Positions 1-5,305 of a stretch of 7,372 nucleotides of DNA are shown here, piece by piece. Every line of letters begins with the position of its first letter. Within the stretch, counting starts at the first letter, position 1. The DNA is from Candidatus Zhuqueibacterota bacterium (GTDB lineage Bacteria; Zhuqueibacterota; Zhuqueibacteria; Residuimicrobiales; Krinioviventaceae): contig RQOI01000509.1 of the NCBI GenBank assembly GCA_003854995.1, forward strand, positions 1-7,372. Reading direction: 5' to 3'. The notes under the pieces were generated by a model. It did not search any database and had not been told where the DNA came from. It was given only the letters and a program-made list of their open reading frames with translations. The translations under genes and the position numbers were made by a program.

Positions 1-663
1 ATCATTGAAGCCTATCGCTCTTTACAGCTCAATCTGTCCTTTCTGAATCCGGACAACAAGCTGAAGACAATTCTCATCACCAGCGCCGCTCCAGGTGAAG
101 GCAAAACCCTCACGACGCTGAATATAGCGCAAATATACGCTCGCTCGGGCATAAAAACACTCGTCATAGATTGCGATCTTCGTCGTCCCATGGTGCACAA
201 AGCTTTGAAAATCAGGCAGGAGCCAGGCTTGACCAATCTTTTGGTTGATAAAACCGCAACCCTCGACTCGTGCGTTCAGCTCCTCGACGATGAGCAACTC
301 AATGGCCATCTTGCCGTTCTAACATGCGGCGCTATACCGCCAAATCCGGTCGAGCTGTTGAGCTCAAAAAGCATGCAGGACCTGCTGACGAAAGCCCAGG
401 CCATCTATGAATTAATCTTCATCGATGCCCCGCCGGTCATTTCTGTCTCCGATTCAGTCATACTTGGGCAAAAAGTTGACGGCGTGCTGCTGGTCCTGCG
501 ATCAGGAAAGATCAACCGCGAAGCTGCCCAAAAAGCTAAAAAGATACTGGAGAATGGCAAAATTAACATAGCCGGCACCCTTTTGAACGATGTGGATTAC
601 AAGAATGTCTACGGGTATTATAAAGACTATTATTACTACTCTGACAAAGACAAAATAAAATGA
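1..663 (+). CDS. BY-kinase (Wzc/CpsD/CapB-type tyrosine-protein kinase), C-terminal domain, 5'-truncated
   Basis: The reading frame is open from base 1, so the gene begins upstream of the window; 220 residues are visible. It is the cytoplasmic kinase domain of a polysaccharide co-polymerase, which autophosphorylates on tyrosine and controls chain length and export of capsule or exopolysaccharide. In fragment numbering, an EAYRSLQLN motif (3-11) matches the family's EAYRxLRTN oligomerisation motif. Walker A is APGEGKT (30-36), Walker A' is LVIDCDLRRP (54-63) and Walker B is LIFIDAPP (138-145). The last 24 residues hold eight tyrosines, four of them consecutive, which is the typical autophosphorylation cluster. 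In Gram-negative relatives a Wzz-type membrane domain is fused upstream, but that part lies outside the window, so a separate CpsD-type protein cannot be excluded. ParA/MinD-type ATPases share the fold but lack the tyrosine tail. Family assignment is secure. Confidence 0.93.
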   Translation: MIEAYRSLQLNLSFLNPDNKLKTILITSAAPGEGKTLTTLNIAQIYARSGIKTLVIDCDLRRPMVHKALKIRQEPGLTNLLVDKTATLDSCVQLLDDEQLNGHLAVLTCGAIPPNPVELLSSKSMQDLLTKAQAIYELIFIDAPPVISVSDSVILGQKVDGVLLVLRSGKINREAAQKAKKILENGKINIAGTLLNDVDYKNVYGYYKDYYYYSDKDKIK

Positions 664-707
664 AGAGTTTAAGGGCAATTAAAGTATCTGGCTTTACAAA
701 AAAGTCC

Positions 708-736
708 GGTGCTGATGAATAGCAGTCACGCCTTTT
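708..736 (+). terminator. Weak terminator-like hairpin after the kinase gene
   Basis: GGTGCTG (708-714) can pair with CAGTCACGC (723-731) if T726 and G730 are bulged, around an 8-base loop. A short TTTT run follows at 733-736. It lies 45 bases after the kinase stop codon, where a terminator would be expected. The two bulges and the short U-tract make it a weak candidate that may only attenuate transcription or may be chance. Confidence 0.2.
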
Positions 737-833
737 GGATACACATAGTAAAATAACAGCTTTATTCAGAAAAACAGATTTTATTGCTCGTCAGAGCCAT
801 GCACGCTCGGCGTCCTTCTCAGGATGAATACTA

Positions 834-863
834 TCATACCGATTGCATAGCGCAATCGTATGA
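834..863. repeat. Imperfect inverted repeat / hairpin in the leader of the sugar transferase gene
   Basis: The left arm TCATACCGATTGC (834-846) and right arm GCAATCGTATGA (852-863) pair over 12 base pairs, with one bulged C (839) and a 5-base loop ATAGC. The inner 7 base pairs (840-846 with 852-858) are perfect. No T-run follows, so it is not an ordinary Rho-independent terminator. It lies about 150 bases before the sugar transferase start. It could be an operator for a dimeric regulator, an RNA leader structure or a REP-like element; sequence alone does not decide. Confidence 0.55.
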
Positions 864-918
864 GATGCCATAACGCCATGTCAGTTCTGATCACCACCTT
901 CATGGGACTGAGATGGCG

Positions 919-935
919 GAGCTCTGCCTGAGCTC
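919..935. repeat. Short GAGCTC hairpin
   Basis: GAGCTC occurs at 919-924 and again at 930-935, separated by TGCCT. Each copy is its own reverse complement, so the pair is both a direct and an inverted repeat and can form a 6-bp stem with a 5-base loop. It sits 76 bases before the sugar transferase start. It is short enough to be chance. Confidence 0.3.
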
Positions 936-997
936 ACCGTGCAAAATGAGCGCGTCGCGGACGTGCTGCAATGATAGAATGAAAGAAATGTGCTATT

Positions 998-1002
998 GGG
1001 GA
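998..1002 (+). promoter_or_regulatory. Ribosome binding site deciding the sugar transferase start
   Basis: GGGGA lies nine bases before ATG 1012 but only three before the in-frame GTG at 1006. An in-frame TGA at 1003-1005 rules out any start further upstream. The spacing and the preference for ATG favour 1012. The alternative GTG would add only two residues. Confidence 0.5.
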
Positions 1003-1011
1003 TGAGTGAAC

Positions 1012-2289
1012 ATGAGAATTCACGATGAATATTTCGACCATGCGCTGCAGAACAGCTCTATCAAGTCATCCAGCAGGAGCTGTCCTTTAGTTTTGAATTT
1101 CTACACCCTGGAGAATTTCAGGCAGCGTCTGGCCATCGAAAAGCGAAGATCAGAGCGGTTGAATTGCACCTCCTCCATCATTTTTCTCGATGCCAAAAAC
1201 CTTATCAATGGTCAAGTCACTCTAGACGACATCATGACATCTATATGCGCCACCATCAGAATCACGGATGCGATGACCCTGCATAAAAATCGGACGCTGT
1301 TGATACTACTGCCGGACACCAATGGCCGTGGCGCGTTCCATACCTGCAAAAGGATAATCAGCAGCGTGATCCAGTTGCCTGCATCGCGCATGAAATTGAC
1401 GCCTGACAATTTTCACATCAAGGTCCTCTCCTTTCCAGAGAGCAAAGCAACTGCAGCAGATGAGAAAAAGCCCGCTGCCGATGATGCAGAAATTTCATCG
1501 ACAAAAACCGTCGCAGAGAAATTGCCATTCAAGACAGCCTATTGCGAATTTTTGAGATTGTCCACGAGCAGCTATAATGGCTCATCCTTTCCCATGCGGA
1601 CGGACGATATTTTTTTCTGGGATCAACAACTCTTTTCAAATTATCTCTCGAGGGGGAAAAAATGGATCAAAAGAATTATGGATATTGTCGGCGCCTCTGC
1701 CGCCATCATCCTGCTGCTACCCATGATGTCTCTCATCGCCGTTGTAGTTAAAGTGACCTCTCCGGGACCCGTCCTGTTCAGCCAGCGCCGAGTTGGCTAT
1801 AAGGGCAAGCCCTTCACCTTTATCAAGTTCCGATCGATGCATAAAAAAAACAATGACGCCATTCATCGGGACTTTGTCAGAAAACTCATCAACGGCGAGA
1901 ATGTCCAGGTAAAGGCCGGCGCAGAGGATGATCCATTTTTCAAAATAGTCGACGATCCCAGGACGACCCGCGTTGGTCGATTTTTGCGAAAAACAAGTCT
2001 GGATGAATTGCCACAATTCTTCAATGTGTTGACAGGCGCGATGAGTCTGGTTGGACCACGGCCTCCTATCCCCTATGAAGTGAATGAATACAAGAACTGG
2101 CATCTGCGTCGAATTTCAGAGGTAAAACCGGGGATCACCGGCCTGTGGCAGGTTTCAGGCAGAAGTCAAACATCTTTCAATGATATGGTTCGACTGGATA
2201 TCAAATACGCTGAAAACTGGTCTCTGATGATGGACATGAAAATATTGCTGCAGACAGTCAAAGTTGTTTTGGCTGCGAAAGGGAAATAA
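1012..2289 (+). CDS. Polyprenyl-phosphate sugar-1-phosphate transferase (Bac_transf family) with N-terminal degenerate GGDEF-like domain
   Basis: A 425-residue protein that should transfer a sugar-1-phosphate from a nucleotide sugar to undecaprenyl phosphate at the inner membrane, the first committed step of glycan assembly. The C-terminal half is a clear bacterial sugar transferase (monotopic phosphoglycosyl transferase). It has KRIMD (220-224), a hydrophobic segment (about 225-247), PVLFSQRRVG and KFRSM (253-276), the catalytic Asp-Glu pair D331-E332 within TSLDELPQ, SLVGPRP (345-351) and KPGITGLWQVSGRS (372-385). The usual four-helix N-terminus of WbaP-type enzymes is absent. Instead residues about 26-143 resemble a GGDEF domain: an F..RL..E.RRSER helix, an IIFLD strand, then RITD (83-86), five residues, KNRTL (92-96) where GGDEF would be, and LLILLPDT (96-103). 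A low-complexity Ala/Lys/Asp-rich linker (about 144-170) follows. Transferase function is secure but the sugar is unknown; the GGDEF-like reading is by eye. The next gene follows after 34 bases. Confidence 0.92.
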   Translation: MRIHDEYFDHALQNSSIKSSSRSCPLVLNFYTLENFRQRLAIEKRRSERLNCTSSIIFLDAKNLINGQVTLDDIMTSICATIRITDAMTLHKNRTLLILLPDTNGRGAFHTCKRIISSVIQLPASRMKLTPDNFHIKVLSFPESKATAADEKKPAADDAEISSTKTVAEKLPFKTAYCEFLRLSTSSYNGSSFPMRTDDIFFWDQQLFSNYLSRGKKWIKRIMDIVGASAAIILLLPMMSLIAVVVKVTSPGPVLFSQRRVGYKGKPFTFIKFRSMHKKNNDAIHRDFVRKLINGENVQVKAGAEDDPFFKIVDDPRTTRVGRFLRKTSLDELPQFFNVLTGAMSLVGPRPPIPYEVNEYKNWHLRRISEVKPGITGLWQVSGRSQTSFNDMVRLDIKYAENWSLMMDMKILLQTVKVVLAAKGK

Positions 2290-2311
2290 TGCAAAATTCA
2301 TCACTTATCTC

Positions 2312-2316
2312 GGGAG
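2312..2316 (+). promoter_or_regulatory. Ribosome binding site deciding the Gfo/Idh/MocA start
   Basis: GGGAG lies seven bases before ATG 2324. The frame extends upstream to a TTG at 2264, but that would overlap the preceding gene and add 20 residues ahead of the Rossmann strand. ATG 2324 puts the GxGxxG motif at residues 10-15, as usual for this family. Confidence 0.7.
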
Positions 2317-2323
2317 CATAAAA

Positions 2324-3367
2324 ATGGAAGAACTGAATGTCGCTGTCATCGGCTGCGGCTATTGGGGGCCAAACCTGATTCGCAACTTTAATCAGATAAA
2401 TGGCTGCACCATGAAAGCATGTTGTGATCTGGACAGGGATAAATTGCAGCGGATGAGCTCTTTATATCCCGGCATAAAAACGACCGACAATCTGGACGAC
2501 ATCCTGTCTGATGAATCTATCGTCGCAGTGGCGATCGCCACGCCAGTCTATACACACGCCGCACTGGCCAAGCTCTGTTTCAAGCATGACAAACACGTTT
2601 TCATCGAAAAACCAATGGCAGCCTGCAAAAACGAATGCCTCGAACTGATCGAGGCGGCTGAGGAAAAAAACAGAGTTCTCATGGTGGGCCACACCTTCGA
2701 ATACACGGCAGCGGTCAATAAAGTGAAGGAGATCATCGAAAGCGGCGTATTGGGGGAAATAATCTATATAAGAAGTTCACGATTGAATCTGGGACTGTTT
2801 CAGCCGGACATCAATGTCATCTGGGATTTGGCGCCGCACGATATTTCGATCATTTTATATCTTTTGCAGGAATTGCCAGTTGGGATCAATGCCTCGGGCA
2901 AGGCGCACTTTAAGAAGGGCATCGAGGATGTCGCGACGGTCACTCTGGACTTTCCGAATGGCACGATCGCTTTCATTCACAGCAGTTGGCTCGATCCGGA
3001 CAAGATCAGGAAAATGACCTTTGTCGGCAGCAAAAAAATGCTTGTCTATGATGACATCAGCACCAACGAGAAAATTAAAATTTTCGACAAGGGTGTGGAT
3101 GCGCCACCCTACTATAATTCTTTTGCCGAATTTCATTTCTCTTACCGCTACGGCGATATCTTTACACCTAGAGTACAGGAATATGAGCCGTTGAAAAAAG
3201 TGTGCGAGCACTTTTTATCATGCATTCGTGATGGCTCGAGACCGCGCAGCGATGGCTACAGCGGCCTGCGCGTGGTGTCAATTTTAGAAGCGGCCAACAA
3301 GTCGCTCCGCCATGGCGGCGCACAGCAGAAAATAGATTATGAAAAGAATTCCTCAAAAGAGCTCTGA
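2324..3367 (+). CDS. Gfo/Idh/MocA family oxidoreductase, probable nucleotide-sugar (3-)dehydrogenase
   Basis: A 347-residue, full-length NAD(P)-dependent oxidoreductase. The N-terminal Rossmann fold shows VIGCGYWGPN with GxGxxG at residues 10-15. The family's EKP motif is at 95-97; its lysine is usually catalytic. The C-terminal half carries the stretch RLNLGLFQPD followed by WDLAPHD, in which H172 is the expected active-site histidine. The ending, with EPL and a helix rich in Leu/Val/Ala, matches family members annotated as UDP-N-acetylglucosamine 3-dehydrogenases or WlbA-like enzymes, which oxidise C3 of a UDP-amino sugar or its uronic acid before transamination. The next gene begins six bases after the stop, so the two are probably co-translated. 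No aminotransferase or acetyltransferase partner is visible here. The family is certain; the exact substrate and ring position are inferred from family resemblance and neighbours. Confidence 0.9.
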   Translation: MEELNVAVIGCGYWGPNLIRNFNQINGCTMKACCDLDRDKLQRMSSLYPGIKTTDNLDDILSDESIVAVAIATPVYTHAALAKLCFKHDKHVFIEKPMAACKNECLELIEAAEEKNRVLMVGHTFEYTAAVNKVKEIIESGVLGEIIYIRSSRLNLGLFQPDINVIWDLAPHDISIILYLLQELPVGINASGKAHFKKGIEDVATVTLDFPNGTIAFIHSSWLDPDKIRKMTFVGSKKMLVYDDISTNEKIKIFDKGVDAPPYYNSFAEFHFSYRYGDIFTPRVQEYEPLKKVCEHFLSCIRDGSRPRSDGYSGLRVVSILEAANKSLRHGGAQQKIDYEKNSSKEL

Positions 3368-3373
3368 TTCACC

Positions 3374-5305
3374 ATGTGCGGCATTGTCGGAATCATAAAT
3401 AAAGCACAGCAGCCGATCGATTTGCACCTCCTCAAGGCGATGGCCGATGTCATGCACTATCGGGGTCCTGATGATGAGGGCTATCACATCGACGGTTCAG
3501 TCGGTTTGTATCACAAGCGCCTCTCCATCATTGATCTGAGCACTGGCCATCAGCCCATGGTCTGCGGCGCCAATGTCATCGTCTTTAACGGCGAGATATT
3601 TAATTACGTAGAATTGCGCGAGAAGCTGAGCAAAAAGGGTCACCAGTTTAAAACCAGGTCGGATACTGAGGTGATCCTTAAAATGTACGAAGAGTATGAT
3701 CTCGATTGCATTGCCAGATTGAATGGCATGTTTGCTTTTTTGCTCTATGATAAATCCAGAAATCGAATGATCGCAGCGCGGGACCACTTTGGCATCAAGC
3801 CGCTGTACTGCTATTTTGACGAGAGCGCGGTGCTCTATGCCTCCGAGATCAAAGCATTGCTGCAGCATCCCAGCGTGACTGCCGAGCCGAATTATGCGGT
3901 CATTGGAGAATATCTGACCTTTCAATTTGTCCTCGATGATTTGACCCTTTTCAAAGGGATCGTCAAAGTCCTGCCAGGGCACTATCAGGTTATCGATCTG
4001 CTCAAAATGAATATTCATACGGTCAAATATTGGGAGCCTTCCTTCGCCATTGATTCTTTTCACACCGAGGCCTACTTCGTCGCTGAATTGAAACGACTGC
4101 TCGATGACACTGTTGGCATGCAGATGAGAAGCGACGTGCCTGTCGGGACCTATCTGAGCGGCGGCCTGGATTCCAGCATCGTGACCCTGTTGGCGGCGCA
4201 AAAGACGGCCATGGGACTGAAGACGTTCACGGGCGCATTTCACGAGGGCGCTCAGTTCAATGAGACCGGCTATGCCAGAGAGGTGGCACGAACCTGCGGC
4301 GCAGAGGTGAATGAAGTTTTTCCCACGGTCGATGAATTTGTGGAATTGCTGCCCGTACTGATTTATCATCTCGATGAACCCGTCGCTGGCCCGGGTCTGT
4401 TCCCCCAATACATCGTCTCCAGGCTTGCGGTTGAAAAAGTCAAGGTGGTGCTGGGCGGTCAGGGTGGCGATGAAATTTTTGGCGGTTATGCCCGCTACAT
4501 TGTCGCCTATCTCGAGCAGGCGCTCAAGGGTGCCATCTTTGAGACCAATGAAGAAGGAGAGCACATTGTCTCATTGCAGTCGATTTTGCCCAATTTGCCC
4601 TCCCTGCACCAGTACATTCCCATGCTGCGCGAGTTCTGGCGGCAGGGAGCTTTCGAACCGATGGATCAACGCTATTTCCAGCTCATCGATCGCAACGGCC
4701 ACGCGCTGGAGCTTTTTTCCAAAGAATTCCTGGTGCACTATAACAAACAGCAGCTGTTCAATCGCTTTCAGCAGCTGTTCAATCACCCTGACACCCTGTC
4801 ATTTTACAACAAGATGACGCATTTCGACATGGTCGCCAGTCTACCCGCCCTGCTGCAGGTGGAAGATCGGGTGAGCATGGCTGTGTCTTTGGAGTCACGC
4901 GTGCCGTTGCTCGATCGCCGCATCGTCGACCTCATCACCAGTATGCCGCCGGCTATGAAATTCAAAGGTGCTGAAAGCAAATATATCTTGAAAAAGGCGA
5001 TGGGGGATGTTTTGCCCAGACGCATCCTGGAACGCAAAGATAAAATGGGCTTTCCAGTGCCTCTGCATATCTGGGCCAAAGAGCGCGCTCGTCAATTTTT
5101 CTGCGACATTCTGCTTTCCGAAACCAGTCGCCAGCGAGGTATTTTCAATCTGAGGCGCCTGAAAGAGCTGATCCATTCGGAACGGGAGTTCGGCCGACAA
5201 CTGTGGGGGATGTTATGCCTGGAGATTTGGTTCAACGAATTCATTGATAAAAAACCGACATCATTTGAAAAACATAAAATCGAGATAGCGGATGGTAGAG
5301 AATAG
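3374..5305 (+). CDS. asnB: Asparagine synthase (glutamine-hydrolysing)-like amidotransferase
   Basis: A 643-residue two-domain enzyme. The start is fixed by the family's MCGIVGI N-terminus, since Cys2 must be exposed as the glutaminase nucleophile. The class II glutamine amidotransferase domain (about 1-210) retains R49, the NGE motif (72-74) and D97. The synthetase domain has the ATP-pyrophosphatase loop SGGLDSS (262-268), GGQGGDE (361-367), and the downstream EDRVSMAVSLESRVPLLD and KMGFPVP stretches. All expected catalytic motifs are present, so the enzyme should be active. It is longer than E. coli AsnB (554), mainly through a segment around residues 375-480. In polysaccharide clusters such proteins often amidate sugar carboxyls (as proposed for WbpS in P. 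aeruginosa O-antigen) rather than making free asparagine, and the neighbouring uronic-acid dehydrogenase fits that. The Shine-Dalgarno is weak (AAGAG, 12 bases away). Its end overlaps the next gene by 14 bases. Confidence 0.94.
   Translation: MCGIVGIINKAQQPIDLHLLKAMADVMHYRGPDDEGYHIDGSVGLYHKRLSIIDLSTGHQPMVCGANVIVFNGEIFNYVELREKLSKKGHQFKTRSDTEVILKMYEEYDLDCIARLNGMFAFLLYDKSRNRMIAARDHFGIKPLYCYFDESAVLYASEIKALLQHPSVTAEPNYAVIGEYLTFQFVLDDLTLFKGIVKVLPGHYQVIDLLKMNIHTVKYWEPSFAIDSFHTEAYFVAELKRLLDDTVGMQMRSDVPVGTYLSGGLDSSIVTLLAAQKTAMGLKTFTGAFHEGAQFNETGYAREVARTCGAEVNEVFPTVDEFVELLPVLIYHLDEPVAGPGLFPQYIVSRLAVEKVKVVLGGQGGDEIFGGYARYIVAYLEQALKGAIFETNEEGEHIVSLQSILPNLPSLHQYIPMLREFWRQGAFEPMDQRYFQLIDRNGHALELFSKEFLVHYNKQQLFNRFQQLFNHPDTLSFYNKMTHFDMVASLPALLQVEDRVSMAVSLESRVPLLDRRIVDLITSMPPAMKFKGAESKYILKKAMGDVLPRRILERKDKMGFPVPLHIWAKERARQFFCDILLSETSRQRGIFNLRRLKELIHSEREFGRQLWGMLCLEIWFNEFIDKKPTSFEKHKIEIADGRE
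4748..4784 (+). repeat. In-frame 21-base tandem duplication inside asnB
   Basis: The 16-mer CAGCAGCTGTTCAATC occurs at 4748-4763 and again at 4769-4784, a period of 21 bases, or exactly seven codons. It encodes QQLFN twice, as QQLFNRF then QQLFNHP. The copies are identical at DNA level, which suggests a recent duplication or slippage. It lies in the long variable segment of the synthetase domain, away from the catalytic motifs. Confidence 0.75.

Larger units (their letters stand above)
664..1011. other. Non-coding gap between the kinase and sugar transferase genes
   Basis: This 348-base stretch has no reading frame that looks like a real gene. The longest small frame I checked (ATG 799 to stop 871-873, 24 codons) has no clear ribosome binding site and no recognisable product. 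I see no good paired -35/-10 promoter. Isolated -10-like hexamers occur at 749-754 (TAAAAT), 832-837 (TATCAT) and 975-980 (TAGAAT), but none has a matching -35 at 16-18 bases. The gap contains a strong hairpin at 834-863, a smaller GAGCTC/GAGCTC hairpin at 919-935 and a weak terminator-like fold at 708-736. Its size in an otherwise tightly packed cluster suggests that a promoter or 5' leader for the downstream operon lies here. Confidence 0.6.

Noticed and set aside
799..873. A 24-codon frame in the leader that contains the 834-863 hairpin
   Set aside because: It has no clear ribosome binding site, no run of regulatory codons as in an attenuator peptide, and no recognisable similarity.
915..923. 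GGCGGAGCT, resembling the ops/JUMPstart core GGCGGTAGC of RfaH-controlled operons
   Set aside because: It lacks the central T, and nothing else of the JUMPstart sequence is present. A one-base gap in a 9-base motif is not convincing.
664..1011. CRISPR array, tRNA, insertion sequence or attachment site in the gap
   Set aside because: There are no repeated spaced units, no cloverleaf or CCA-end pattern, no transposase frame and no terminal inverted repeats.
2264..2323. Upstream TTG start for the Gfo/Idh/MocA gene
   Set aside because: It would overlap the sugar transferase gene, and the added residues do not belong to the fold. ATG 2324 has a well-spaced GGGAG.
3497..4564. A 355-codon open frame on the minus strand
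   Set aside because: It lies wholly inside asnB, which has every expected catalytic motif. The antisense translation shows no recognisable domain, so it is a shadow frame.
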